From Corynebacterium lipophiloflavum DSM 44291 (GTDB taxonomy: Bacteria > Actinomycetota > Actinomycetes > Mycobacteriales > Mycobacteriaceae), in assembly GCF_000159635.1 (NCBI RefSeq), contig NZ_GG667194.1:43892-107891 (forward strand): DNA of 64,000 bases, read 5' to 3'. This document shows positions 55,707 through 63,980 of this stretch, piece after piece (positions within the stretch are counted from its first letter, which is position 1; each line of letters begins with the position of its first letter). The notes below the pieces were generated by a model. That model was given only the letters and a program-made list of their open reading frames with translations. It was not told the DNA's origin and did not search any database. The position numbers were made by a program, and so were the translations under genes.

Positions 55707-55838
55707 TCACGGCACCGACGCCTCCTTGCGCGCCTGCTTCACTTCTTGCTCCTTCTCGCGGTTCCCTTTCACCGCCGCATACCCGAGTACGGCAGCAGAA
55801 GCGATGGCGGCCGTCACAGCACATTTCCCGGAAAACAT
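55707..55838 (-). pseudogene. Probable N-terminal fragment of the lipase, ended by in-frame TGA
   Basis: 43 residues, starting MFSGKCAVTAAIASAAVLGY and ending KQARKEASVP. AAAGGA lies 7 nt before the ATG at 55838. It has a hydrophobic signal or anchor and a charged helix, and its frame is the same as the lipase body. One base change at the TGA (for example from GGA) would join the two. Confidence 0.6.
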
Positions 55839-56000
55839 TTTCCATTCCTTTCGTTGAATCCTGGCGACATCCACGACACCCGTGACACCTCGGTGGGATC
55901 GCTTTTTTCGGATATCGACATCACCAACGTATCGCGAAAAAATGTGGGCTTCCTGGCAATTCTGCTTCTGTTTTCCTCGTTGCCGATGGTTTCCGGCTGC

Positions 56001-56006
56001 TAGCAT
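56001..56006 (+). promoter_or_regulatory. -10 hexamer TAGCAT for the DUF4442 gene
   Basis: TAGCAT ends 7 nt before ATG 56014, which makes the ATG at 56005 part of the promoter. Confidence 0.5.
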
Positions 56007-56013
56007 GTCCCCC

Positions 56014-56520
56014 ATGACTTTCACCGCGCGCGCCGCCGCACCGAACCAGATTGCTGAAATGTGGGAAAAGGTCTCGGCTTCTCCCGTCAAACGCGGGTTG
56101 TTTTCGGCCTTCTACGCACTCAAGGCACCGTACTTCCGGACGGTGCTGCCCCGTATCCAGGAGCTCGTCCCGGGCAGCCACTGCACGGTCCGCATTCCGA
56201 AGTGGTGGGGCGTGAATAACCACATCGGCACGTTCCATGCGATTGCCGCGCTCAACGGTGCCGAGGCCGCGATGGGTCTATTGGCGGAGGCCACCGTGCC
56301 GCCGACGCACCGCTGGATCCCCCGCGGCATGCACGCGGATTACCCGGCGAAGTCCACCGGGGGCCTGACCGTCACGGCTGCGGCACAGTGGCCCGACTTC
56401 TCCACAATCACCCGCGACAGTGGCGGGCAGTTGGTCACCGTCGCTTGTACGCTTGTCGATGACGCGGGCACGACAGCCGTCACCGCAGACATTGAGGTCT
56501 GGGTCAGCGAAAGGTCGTAG
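56014..56520 (+). CDS. DUF4442 (hotdog-fold, thioesterase-like) protein
   Basis: 168 residues. The hotdog pattern is visible: RIPKWWGVNNHIGTFHAIAALNGAEAAMG (in part) with N and H residues at the usual active-site helix, and a C-terminal VTADIEVWVSE strand. Family members act on acyl-CoA, but the substrate here is unknown. The lipoprotein gene follows 5 nt downstream. Confidence 0.85.
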   Translation: MTFTARAAAPNQIAEMWEKVSASPVKRGLFSAFYALKAPYFRTVLPRIQELVPGSHCTVRIPKWWGVNNHIGTFHAIAALNGAEAAMGLLAEATVPPTHRWIPRGMHADYPAKSTGGLTVTAAAQWPDFSTITRDSGGQLVTVACTLVDDAGTTAVTADIEVWVSERS

Positions 56521-56525
56521 GGCTC

Positions 56526-57584
56526 ATGAGGCGCACCGCTGCAGCCGCCGCCATCACCGCTTTCTGCGTTGTTCTCACCGGCTGCGCTGGCGCGACATCG
56601 CAGCGAGAGACGGTGACCATAACCACCTATGTGCCTCACCCCGACGATCTCGCCGACGGTGAGTCGAACGCAGCCGCGCCGGCCCCGGAACCCATCGGAG
56701 ACGGAAACCTCAGCGCTCGAAGGACAGCATTATCCGGGATCTTGGATTCTCTCGGGCCGTACTCTGCGGACCCCAGCTCCCGCTTCGCGCCCGACGGGAC
56801 GTACTCCTACGCCATCGTGGAAGCTAGCGGCGACAACGAGCCGGACATGGCGGTCAAGGTCAACGCCCCCGAGTTCAGCCGCGTGTACCTTGCTACCGCG
56901 CCGGCCGGTGAGACACCCGTGCTGGGCACCTCCTACCTCGTGCACGGCGCGGCCGGTGTGGGCGGGTCCCGTTCCTGGGTCTCCGCCTCAAACAGTGGCC
57001 AGGGCCTGTGGGAGACTGTCGGCCAATCCGTGCAGCCGATGAGCACCTCGAAGCTCTACGCCCCGGAGGGCAAAACACTCGTCCCCACGGGCAGGGAGAT
57101 AACGACCCGGGGCCTTGGGGAAGATCAGTACGAGATCCAGTGGATCGACTCCACCGACCGCTCCGGCCTCGCCTCGCTCGGTGTCGCGCCGGCGCAGCCG
57201 CCCGCTGCCGCGGTGTCCCCCGCGACCCCGGCGGGTACCCAGTTCGCGGGAACGGTGCTCGCGCTTTCTACTGCAGAAGTCATGAACGGCGAGCCAGCTC
57301 CGAACGGCGAGTCGGCTTCGAACATCTACTACGTCCTGCAGCTGGACGCGCCCACCCCGATCACCGCGATGCAACCTGGCGGGGACACGGATACTCGAAC
57401 GAAAGATCAGCTCTCCCTCGGAGAGCACAGCAAGTACCAAGATGACTCCGCACAGTGGGGACCGCTCGTGGGCAAGCGGGTGACCCTCACCGTTGACCCG
57501 GAGACGATGTGGTGGCAATCCGATCCATCGCTGCCCATCGGCCCGCCCCGAGCCAGGGAACCGCTCGCCATCGAGGTGCAGTAA
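56526..57584 (+). CDS. Lipoprotein of unknown function
   Basis: 352 residues with signal and lipobox VVLTGC (Cys20). The mature protein is rich in Ala, Pro, Ser and Thr, with a low-complexity central part and no membrane helix. No family is recognised. AAAGG lies upstream of the ATG within the preceding gene's end. Likely cotranscribed with the DUF4442 gene. Confidence 0.7.
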   Translation: MRRTAAAAAITAFCVVLTGCAGATSQRETVTITTYVPHPDDLADGESNAAAPAPEPIGDGNLSARRTALSGILDSLGPYSADPSSRFAPDGTYSYAIVEASGDNEPDMAVKVNAPEFSRVYLATAPAGETPVLGTSYLVHGAAGVGGSRSWVSASNSGQGLWETVGQSVQPMSTSKLYAPEGKTLVPTGREITTRGLGEDQYEIQWIDSTDRSGLASLGVAPAQPPAAAVSPATPAGTQFAGTVLALSTAEVMNGEPAPNGESASNIYYVLQLDAPTPITAMQPGGDTDTRTKDQLSLGEHSKYQDDSAQWGPLVGKRVTLTVDPETMWWQSDPSLPIGPPRAREPLAIEVQ

Positions 57585-57741
57585 CGCTAGCGCTCGGGCG
57601 CGACGAGGATGTTCGCCGACACGGATCTCCGTCGGGCCCAAGGTGGCTGCACGGGCGTGGAGCGCCGTCGTTTGTCGAAACCAGCGAGGCCGCAGTTAGA
57701 GTTGGCTGGTCCGCAGCCGCCAGACCGATCCAGGACATCCG

Positions 57742-59262
57742 ATGACGAATCCCCCGCTTACTACGGTGACCACCGATGACCGCGTCCGCTACCGCGGGCA
57801 GGCGTCGATACGCGAAGCTGTGCGCAATCCGCGCACGCTGCTGCGCGAGGCGCTTGCCGGGCTGGTAGTCGCGCTCGCGCTGATTCCCGAAGCGATCTCC
57901 TTTTCCATCATCGCCGGAGTGGACCCGAAGGTTGGCCTGTATTCGTCGGTGATCATGGCCATCACCATCGCGGTTGTCGGCGGGCGGCCCGCGATGATTT
58001 CGGCGGCGACCGGGGCGGTTGCGCTCGTCGTCGCGCCGGTGGCGCGCGAGTACGGCATGGATTACTTGGTCGCCACCGTTTTGCTCGGTGGCCTTTTCCA
58101 AATCGTGCTTGCCGCGCTGGGTGTGGCTAAGTTGATGCGTTTCATTCCGCGCAGTGTGATGGTCGGATTCGTCAACTCGCTGGCGATTTTGATCTTCAGC
58201 GCCCAGCTGCCGCAGCTTATCGACGTCCCCCTCGCCGTCTACCCGCTCGTCGCCCTTGGCTTGGCCATCCTCGTGCTGTTGCCGCGCGTGACCACGGCCA
58301 TTCCCGCGCCGCTGGTGTCCATCGCCGTCGTCACGGCGATTGTGCTGGTGTTTTCCATTGCCGTGCCCGCCGTCGGAGACCAGGGGGAGCTCCCGCGCAG
58401 CTTGCCGGAGCTGTTCATCCCGTCCTTACCACTGACACTAGAGACACTGCGGATCATCGCCCCTTACGCCCTCGGCCTCGCGCTCGTCGGACTCATGGAA
58501 TCGCTGATGACGGCCAAGCTTGTCGACGACATCACCGACACGCATTCCGACAAGACCCGCGAGTCGTGGGGGCAGGGCGTGGCCAACATCGCCTCCGGCC
58601 TGTTTGGCGGCATGGGCGGTTGCGCCATGATCGGCCAGACCATGATCAACGTGAAGGTCTCCGGGGCGCGCACGCGGATCTCGACGTTGCTCGCGGGTGT
58701 CTTCCTGCTCATCCTCATCGTTGCGCTCAGCGATGTGGTCGCGACAATTCCGATGGCGGCTCTCGTCGCCGTGATGATCATGGTGTCCGTGGGCACGTTC
58801 GACTGGCACTCGGTCTCACCCGCAACGCTGCGCCGGATGCCGCGCAGCGAGACGGCCGTGATGATCGTCACCGTGGCGGTTGTCGTGGCAACGCACAACC
58901 TCGCCATCGGCGTGATCGTCGGCGTTCTCACAGCATCCGTGATGTTCGTCCGGCGGGTGTCCCACCTCTTTTCAGTCCGCCGTGAATCCGACGCTGAAAC
59001 CGCCCGCTACTACGTCGACGGGCAGTTGCTCTTCGCCTCGAGCAACGACTTGACCACCGCGTTCGACTACTCTTCGGACCCGGAGCACGTGGTCATCGAT
59101 CGCGCCGGCTCCCACATCTGGGACGCCTCCACCGTCGCGGCGCTCGATGCGATTGAAGCGAAGTACGAGCGCTACGGCAAGACGGTGGAGATCACGGGCA
59201 TGAACGAGTTCACGAACGCGTTCCACGCCCGGCTCACCCACGAGCTGGGCGGGCAGTCTTAG
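57742..59262 (+). CDS. SulP-family anion transporter with STAS domain
   Basis: 506 residues. About ten membrane segments with the SulP marks [20 protein letters not shown] and [22 protein letters not shown], then a C-terminal cytoplasmic STAS domain ([20 protein letters not shown]). Substrates in the family include sulfate, bicarbonate and dicarboxylates. AGGA stands before the ATG, and TAGAGT at 57699-57704 may be the -10. It interlocks with the next gene (TTAG, 59259-59262). Confidence 0.93.
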   Translation: MTNPPLTTVTTDDRVRYRGQASIREAVRNPRTLLREALAGLVVALALIPEAISFSIIAGVDPKVGLYSSVIMAITIAVVGGRPAMISAATGAVALVVAPVAREYGMDYLVATVLLGGLFQIVLAALGVAKLMRFIPRSVMVGFVNSLAILIFSAQLPQLIDVPLAVYPLVALGLAILVLLPRVTTAIPAPLVSIAVVTAIVLVFSIAVPAVGDQGELPRSLPELFIPSLPLTLETLRIIAPYALGLALVGLMESLMTAKLVDDITDTHSDKTRESWGQGVANIASGLFGGMGGCAMIGQTMINVKVSGARTRISTLLAGVFLLILIVALSDVVATIPMAALVAVMIMVSVGTFDWHSVSPATLRRMPRSETAVMIVTVAVVVATHNLAIGVIVGVLTASVMFVRRVSHLFSVRRESDAETARYYVDGQLLFASSNDLTTAFDYSSDPEHVVIDRAGSHIWDASTVAALDAIEAKYERYGKTVEITGMNEFTNAFHARLTHELGGQS

Positions 59263-59774
59263 CGCGAGGAGCTCAGCAGCGGGCGGGAATCCAGCGGGAC
59301 GTTGACCGCGCCGTTCGGGGTCATGTAGACCACGCAGCCGGTCAGAGTCTGGAAATCACCGGCGAGGCCCCACTCGCCCGCGCAGTGGGTCGGCTCGGTG
59401 CCAGAAACCTTGACGGTGCTGTTCGGGCCGGCAACCGCCAGCGCCAAGCCCGGGTTCACGCCCCACGCCTCGGCGTGAGAGCCCGGGCCGACGGCGATGG
59501 CCGCGGGGCCGGAGAAGTTCGTGGCGTTGGCGACCGCGTGGCCGCCGTCGACAGACACACCCAACGCAATCGCGTTGGCCGCTGTAGCGGCCGCGTTGCC
59601 GTTAGCTGCAATCTGCTCCAGAAGTGCACCGGCGAACTGGACGTTGCCCAGGGTGGGTTGCGGCAGCGGGGAGGGTGCGGGGGCTGCCGCCGCGCTGCTG
59701 ATGCCGAGTGCTGCCGCGCCGGCAGCAACGGCGAGGGAGATGGATGCGCGTCGTGCAAAGGACGTGATGTTCAT
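59259..59774 (-). CDS. Small secreted protein (DUF6764-like, uncertain)
   Basis: 171 residues. Signal peptide ending SSAAAAP; the mature part has the repeat-like ALGVSVDGGHAVANATN and SHAEAWGVNPGLALAVAGPNS (in part), with two cysteines (HCAGEWGLAGDF and LTGCVV). It resembles mycobacterial secreted proteins I recall as DUF6764, but this is from memory. AAGGA precedes ATG 59774. It diverges from the SigK-like gene and may belong to its regulon. Confidence 0.65.
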   Translation of the reverse strand: MNITSFARRASISLAVAAGAAALGISSAAAAPAPSPLPQPTLGNVQFAGALLEQIAANGNAAATAANAIALGVSVDGGHAVANATNFSGPAAIAVGPGSHAEAWGVNPGLALAVAGPNSTVKVSGTEPTHCAGEWGLAGDFQTLTGCVVYMTPNGAVNVPLDSRPLLSSSR

Positions 59775-59962
59775 TGATGAAATCCTTGTGGTCAAGTGGT
59801 GTCTCGCCCCGAAGCCGAAGTGATGCCACGGGAGCCTTGCAGTGTGTGTTCGGCGCCAACGCTAGAACGGATACCCGAGCGTTGCAGTTTCCCCCCATGC
59901 GGGGCCAGCACGGTGATGGGGAGTTTTATGCTTGCTCGAACGATGAGCAGGAGGAATTTGAA

Positions 59963-60536
59963 TTGACAGAGGCACCGCTGCACGTGACGCGTGACGTTGC
60001 CGACGAGATGCTCACGCGCTGCGCCGCTGGCGACCGCGCCGCGTTCGCCGAGCTCTACGACCTGTATTCCGCGCGCGTGTACGGCATCGCGTTGCGTGTG
60101 GTCAGGGATCCGGCGCTGGCGGATGATGTCGCCCACGACGCGTGGCTCAGTGTGTGGGACCGCGCCGCGTCTTTCGACCCGGCCCGCGGTTCCGCGGCCG
60201 GCTGGGTCATGTCCGTCGCACATCGTCGAGCCGTCGACACGGTGCGCCGCATCGAGGCGGCACGCGCGCGAGCGTCTCGACGCCCAACGCACCCCGGCGC
60301 AATCGCACCCCAGCGGCGAGGACATCGCCGCGTTGAACGAGGCCCGACGCACCGTGCGCGACTGCATGGAGGCCATCTCGGAGCGTCAGAAAGAGGCGCT
60401 GTCACTGGCGTACTTCGAGGGTTTTACCCAGGCTGAGACCGCCTCTACGCTGGGGATTGAGACAAGTGCCGTCAAATCCAGGATCCGCAAAGCTCTCGCC
60501 GGCCTGAGGAGGTGTCTGGGCAATGAACAGTTCTAA
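59963..60536 (+). pseudogene. SigK-like ECF sigma factor, frameshifted in a (CG) run
   Basis: Start TTG 59963 follows AGGAGG by about 8 nt. Frame 1 gives region 2 (DRAAFAELYDLYSARVYGIALRVV, DDVAHDAWLSVWDRAA) up to RRIEAARAR. Region 4 (ERQKEALSLAYFEGFTQAETASTLGIET, AVKSRIRKALAGLRR) lies in another frame, preceded by ERLDAQR. The break is at a (CG)4 run (60262-60269): a lost CG unit would restore ARARERLDAQR. The anti-sigma gene overlaps the 3' end. Real decay or a sequence error are both possible. Confidence 0.85.
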
Positions 60537-61173
60537 CTCCGCACCCGCGGATGTCGAGGGAATCGCCGCGCTGGTGGCAACCTCGGCGCTTAGCGAGGAT
60601 GAGGCGCGTTCGCGCTGGCCCGAGGCGACGAGGTCGCCGCAGTTCGACCGCTGGCTCGCGATCCACCGCAATACCCTGGCCGCCGTGTCCGCGCCAGAGG
60701 CCATCCCAGCACCCGCTGGGTTGCGCAAGCGGCTTCTCCGCGAAGTGGCCCAACGCTCCCATGAGCCGCGCAGCACGCGCGCGCCGTGGTTCTTCGGCGC
60801 AGCCGCGGCCGCGGCAATAGTGGTTGGCGCGGGTGCGTGGGTTGCGTTCAACCCGACCCAGGAGCAGGCCGAAGTGTACGCCGCTGACGTGGCCGATGGG
60901 ACGCTAACAATCTCGCTTGAACCAGGCGGAGACGTCGCCCGCCTCGAACTCGACAACGTGCCGCCTCCCCCAGAGGGCACCGTTTACCAGATGTGGGTTA
61001 ACACCTCCGATGTCGCCCGCTCACTGGGCTCCATGGACCCCACTGACGTCACCGACCACACCCAGGTCGAGGTGGCAGGCTTCCGGGACGCCTCGGAGTT
61101 CATGATCACTGCCGAAGCAGGCGGCGCCGCCGCGGCCCCCTCCGAGCCGCTGGTTCTGGTTCCGTTGGACTAG
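60523..61173 (+). CDS. RskA-like anti-sigma-K factor
   Basis: 216 residues. N-terminal cytoplasmic part (about 1-80), one membrane helix (WFFGAAAAAAIVVGAGAWVAF), and an extracytoplasmic RskA domain (PPPPEGTVYQMWVN, then a tail with EFMITAEAGG and PLVLVPLD). In mycobacteria RskA binds SigK and is cleaved on a redox or envelope cue. It is intact, while its partner sigma gene is shifted. It overlaps that gene by 14 nt. Confidence 0.9.
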   Translation: MNSSNSAPADVEGIAALVATSALSEDEARSRWPEATRSPQFDRWLAIHRNTLAAVSAPEAIPAPAGLRKRLLREVAQRSHEPRSTRAPWFFGAAAAAAIVVGAGAWVAFNPTQEQAEVYAADVADGTLTISLEPGGDVARLELDNVPPPPEGTVYQMWVNTSDVARSLGSMDPTDVTDHTQVEVAGFRDASEFMITAEAGGAAAAPSEPLVLVPLD

Positions 61174-61652
61174 ATGGCGCAGGTTTCGCAGGCGTCCGCG
61201 CCGATCACACCGGCGCGCTGGAGGCGTCGATAAGCCCAGCAGCCCGCGCAAAAACCGAGGAAGGCTTCTGCGGAGGCCGCGATGACCAGCAGCGCGAGAG
61301 TGACCTGCAGGCCGCTGAAGGCCCCGAAGAGAGCGAAAACCAGCGCCGTCAGGGAGAAGGCGAGCCCAATGCACTGGGCGAACTGCTTCGGCGCGCCCGA
61401 GACGACGTGCGTTGTGCCGAAGACGGCGTCGGCGAGGTAGCGCACGGAAAATTGCCCGAACAGCGAGTACTTCGGACCCGCGTAGACGCGCAGGGCGAAG
61501 CCGGCCGCCAGCAACGCGCTCAGCGCCACTGTAATGGAGCTCGGCGCAATGAAGGAGGCGGCGATCGTGGCCAGGGCGAGGGCCACGACGAGCATCGCGG
61601 TTGTGCGGGCGGCGTACTCGTTGACGCGTTCTGGGAACTGTCCAAACAACAT
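61170..61652 (-). CDS. DUF4395 membrane protein with C-terminal CETC
   Basis: 160 residues with four hydrophobic segments. The family marks KYSLFGQFSVRYLADAVFG, SGAPKQFAQCIG and GFCAGCWAYRRL are present, and the tail ends ACETCAI. Cysteine-rich tails in DUF4395 proteins suggest a thiol/redox role; this is inference. ATG 61652 follows TATTCT by 6 nt. Two TetR-like palindromes cover the promoter. Stop codons interlock with rskA (CTAG). Confidence 0.85.
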   Translation of the reverse strand: MLFGQFPERVNEYAARTTAMLVVALALATIAASFIAPSSITVALSALLAAGFALRVYAGPKYSLFGQFSVRYLADAVFGTTHVVSGAPKQFAQCIGLAFSLTALVFALFGAFSGLQVTLALLVIAASAEAFLGFCAGCWAYRRLQRAGVIGADACETCAI

Positions 61653-61658
61653 GCCGCA

Positions 61659-61664
61659 AGAATA
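61659..61664 (-). promoter_or_regulatory. -10 hexamer TATTCT for the DUF4395 gene
   Basis: TATTCT on the minus strand ends 6 nt before ATG 61652. Confidence 0.5.
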
Positions 61665-61700
61665 GACCAGTTGGTTCCATTTTGTAAACCGCTCGGTCTA
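61663..61700. promoter_or_regulatory. Two TetR-like operator palindromes
   Basis: TAGACCAGTTGGTTCC (61663-61678) and TAAACCGCTCGGTCTA (61685-61700) share the A-x-ACC-N4-GGT-x-T form. The second is a 16-bp palindrome with one mismatch pair. They lie on one DNA face 22 bp apart, across the -10/-35 zone of the DUF4395 gene. No TetR gene is in the window. Confidence 0.55.
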
Positions 61701-61959
61701 CTTAGTGGGGTCAATCGAACTCGTTTTCCATTTTGTCTACCTTACTAGATTGGCAAAAACGTTCATGCGGTGAAATTGGAAGCTGTCTAATTTCGTGCAT
61801 TGTTTGCGCCCGCTTTGACCCATAACGTTGCCCAAGGCCCCGCACCTTCCGCCGAATAGACCGCACTTTCTCCGTGTAAATCCGCGCGGGGGGCGTCTCG
61901 ATCACGTGCTCGAAGGCACTTTAACAGTTGTCATTTTCTACTACCCCGGAGCTCACTTC
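61701..61959. other. Gap between DUF4395 and pgsB
   Basis: This gap is A/T-richer than its surroundings. It holds a near repeat of CCATTTTGT (61677-61685 and 61728-61736) and the pgsB ribosome binding site (GGAG). A 64-codon minus-strand frame (61711-61905) has no recognisable content. Nothing else seen. Confidence 0.4.
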
Positions 61960-62895
61960 ATGCTGACCTTTTTGGCCGCCACCGGCGTCTCTGCCGCCCT
62001 CGCCATGGAGGGTTTTCGTCGCCGCGGAATCCGCTATACCGCAACCCTGGACACTCTCGATGTCAATATTCACGTCAACGGGATCCGCGGCAAATCCACC
62101 GTGGCCCGCATGATCGGCGGAGTATTGCGCTCACAAGGATTCATCACCATCGCCAAACCCACGGGAACCTACGCCTGCGTCAACGACCACGAAGGCACCG
62201 AGCACGCGATCAAGCGCGTCGGCCCGCCCAACATCAACGAGCAGTACGACATCCTCAAACAATGGCTAGCCAAGGGCGCGAACGCCGCGGTGTTTGAATG
62301 CATGGCCGTCAAGCCGAAATACCAAGCTTTGTGCCAGGACGTGATCCTGCGCTCCCCGATCTGCATCATCACCAACGTCCGCCTCGACCACCAGGAGGAC
62401 ATGGGCGACACGGTGGAGGACATCGCGGCGTCACTGTGCTCCACCGTGCCGGTTGACGGCACCGTCATCACGGGAGAGCGCAACCCCAAAGTCGTCGACA
62501 TCCTGCGCGAAAAGTGTCAGGCGCGCGGCGCGACGCTGATCGTCGCTGAAGAGTCCGAAACCTCGCGCGCGCTTATCAACAAATTCGACTACCAGCAGTT
62601 CGAGGAAAACGTTGCCATCGCGCTCGCTGTCGCGGAGCTGCTGGGCATCGACTCCGATACAGCCTGCCGCGGCATGCTCTCTGCCGCCCCCGACCCCGGC
62701 ACGACCCGCGTCACCCGCATATCCGACTCTCACCAGCCGGACCTTTTCTGGGTGCCCATGTTCGCCACCAACGACTGGGAATCGACCGTCCGCGTCTTCG
62801 AGGACGTCCAGCAGGGCCTGCCCGAGGGGTGCCGCAACGTCATCGCACTGAACAACCGCGCCGACCGCACCGACCACGTCGCCGTGGTCTTTTGA
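61960..62895 (+). CDS. pgsB: Truncated poly-gamma-glutamate synthase PgsB/CapB
   Basis: 311 residues against about 390 in Bacillus. Mur-ligase-like amide ligase with membrane N terminus, P-loop NGIRGKSTVARMIGG, ECMAVKPKYQ, NVRLDHQEDMG and AAPDPGTTRV. It ends early at NNRADRTDHVAVVF, losing about 80 C-terminal residues just after the conserved NNRADR. No pgsC or pgsA follows; a toxin-antitoxin pair does. It is probably a remnant of a capsule locus and inactive. ATG 61960 has GGAG upstream. Confidence 0.85.
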   Translation: MLTFLAATGVSAALAMEGFRRRGIRYTATLDTLDVNIHVNGIRGKSTVARMIGGVLRSQGFITIAKPTGTYACVNDHEGTEHAIKRVGPPNINEQYDILKQWLAKGANAAVFECMAVKPKYQALCQDVILRSPICIITNVRLDHQEDMGDTVEDIAASLCSTVPVDGTVITGERNPKVVDILREKCQARGATLIVAEESETSRALINKFDYQQFEENVAIALAVAELLGIDSDTACRGMLSAAPDPGTTRVTRISDSHQPDLFWVPMFATNDWESTVRVFEDVQQGLPEGCRNVIALNNRADRTDHVAVVF

Positions 62896-62950
62896 ACCCG
62901 CGCTAGCCGTTGCCTCGTCGTTGGATGCGTCCTGTAAGTGTGAGCCCTTT

Positions 62951-63208
62951 TCAGCGGTAAACCTCTCGGCGGTGCCCGACCCTGAGCACGAGTACCACCA
63001 GTTCTTCGTGGTGGATGTCGTACACGACTCGGTAGTCTCCGACGCGAATTCGGAACTCACCGCTACCTCCCTTCAGCTGGATGCTCCCAGGAGGACAGGG
63101 ATCGCTTGCGAGCGACTCGATTGCATCCAGCAAGCGGCGTGCCGTCGACCTGTCGAGCTTCCGGATCGCCTTCGCTGCTGAAGGGACATAAGTGATTGTG
63201 TACGACAT
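62951..63208 (-). CDS. RelE/ParE-family toxin
   Basis: 85 residues with the RelE fold pattern: YTITYVPSAAKAIRKLD, PPGSIQLKGGSGEFRIRVGDYRVVYDI (in part) and RVGHRREVYR. The basic residues (R in RIRVGDYRV and the C-terminal RR) fit an mRNA interferase on the ribosome. It lies 9 nt after the antitoxin gene. Confidence 0.92.
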   Translation of the reverse strand: MSYTITYVPSAAKAIRKLDRSTARRLLDAIESLASDPCPPGSIQLKGGSGEFRIRVGDYRVVYDIHHEELVVLVLRVGHRREVYR

Positions 63209-63217
63209 CTAGCAGGT

Positions 63218-63463
63218 TCAAAGACCGAGCTCGCGCACGAGTTCTTCGTGCGAGACGCGCCCCTTCTCGTTGCGCGCTTCAGCAGCGGCGCAGATATCAG
63301 CCTGATCCTCCAGTGCGCGTACCGCACGGTCGTAGAATTCCGGCGACACGACAACCGCGCGGCGGCCCGCGCCACGCGACGTGATCTCAACGGGTTCGCG
63401 CTGAGCTGCGGCAATGTAGTCGCTCTGCTGGCGACGGAACTGGGACAAAGTCACGGAAGTCAT
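63218..63463 (-). CDS. Phd/YefM-family antitoxin
   Basis: 81 residues: DNA-binding N-terminal domain (SVTLSQFRRQQSDYIAAAQREPVEIT in part, then GRRAVVVSPEFYD) and a C-terminal toxin-binding helix. It neutralises the RelE toxin and represses its own operon, matching the palindrome just upstream. ATG 63463 follows TACGAT by 6 nt; a longer frame to 63496 crosses the operator and is unlikely. Confidence 0.92.
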   Translation of the reverse strand: MTSVTLSQFRRQQSDYIAAAQREPVEITSRGAGRRAVVVSPEFYDRAVRALEDQADICAAAEARNEKGRVSHEELVRELGL

Positions 63464-63469
63464 GACACC

Positions 63470-63491
63470 ATCGTACAACTTGTACAAGTTG
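63470..63491 (-). promoter_or_regulatory. Antitoxin promoter with 16-bp operator palindrome
   Basis: The -10 TACGAT (63470-63475, minus strand) abuts the perfect palindrome CAACTTGTACAAGTTG (63476-63491), which fills the spacer upstream. Repressor bound here would block RNA polymerase, as expected for autoregulation by Phd-RelE. Confidence 0.75.
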
Positions 63492-63728
63492 CACACAATT
63501 GGCGCGCAAGGTCACAACCAGCCGTTACACGTTGAACTTGAACTCCACCACGTTCCAGTCCAGAGCAACCTCTGGATCGACAGGTGGCGCGTCCGCTGCG
63601 GTCGCTCTGCAGCTGCGGGGGCAGGAGCACAAACCGCCTTCAAGCTCTACCCCGTGACTGCCAGCTGGTGGCCCCCACTTGAGACACGCGCCTATCGGAC
63701 GGTCCTGAAGCATTCATGTCAACCTTAG

Positions 63729-63734
63729 TACTCT
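63729..63734 (+). promoter_or_regulatory. -10 hexamer TACTCT for the last ORF
   Basis: TACTCT ends 6 nt before ATG 63741. Confidence 0.45.
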
Positions 63735-63740
63735 AGAGCT

Positions 63741-63980
63741 ATGTTTCGAATGCCGTCCTGGCGCGGTGGACGATGGGCTACCGAGGGCCATCCGCTCAGC
63801 GCAACCACGCCTGTCAGCTCGCCTGAGCCAAACCCAGATCACGCATGGAAGACACTCGCCTTGGTGAACGAGTGGATTCGCCACTCAGATGCGAAGGCCA
63901 GCGTGACGCTTGCCTTCACCGGGGTGATGGCAACGACGACATTCAACGGACCTGACCCCTTGTTGGTGGACATAGGCTAG
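63741..63980 (+). CDS. Short ORF like the N terminus of a Pycsar-type effector (DUF5706-like)
   Basis: 79 residues. From residue 34 the sequence WKTLALVNEWIRHSDAKAS then VTLAFTGVMATTTF matches the helix-then-membrane opening of Pycsar effector TM proteins (a cyclic-nucleotide phage-defence family) as I recall it. The family is longer (about 150 residues or more), but here the frame stops at 63980, shortly after the first membrane segment. It could be decayed, frameshifted, or continue in another frame past the window. No cyclase gene is in view. Confidence 0.45.
   Translation: MFRMPSWRGGRWATEGHPLSATTPVSSPEPNPDHAWKTLALVNEWIRHSDAKASVTLAFTGVMATTTFNGPDPLLVDIG

Noticed and set aside
61711..61905. 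64-codon minus-strand frame before pgsB
   Set aside because: No ribosome binding site and no recognisable content, although it is one of few frames in a real gap; kept only as a note.
63525..63713. 62-codon minus-strand frame ending LDWNVVEFKFNV
   Set aside because: The ending looks gene-like and could be the tail of a decayed gene, but the rest is not recognisable and no start signal is visible.
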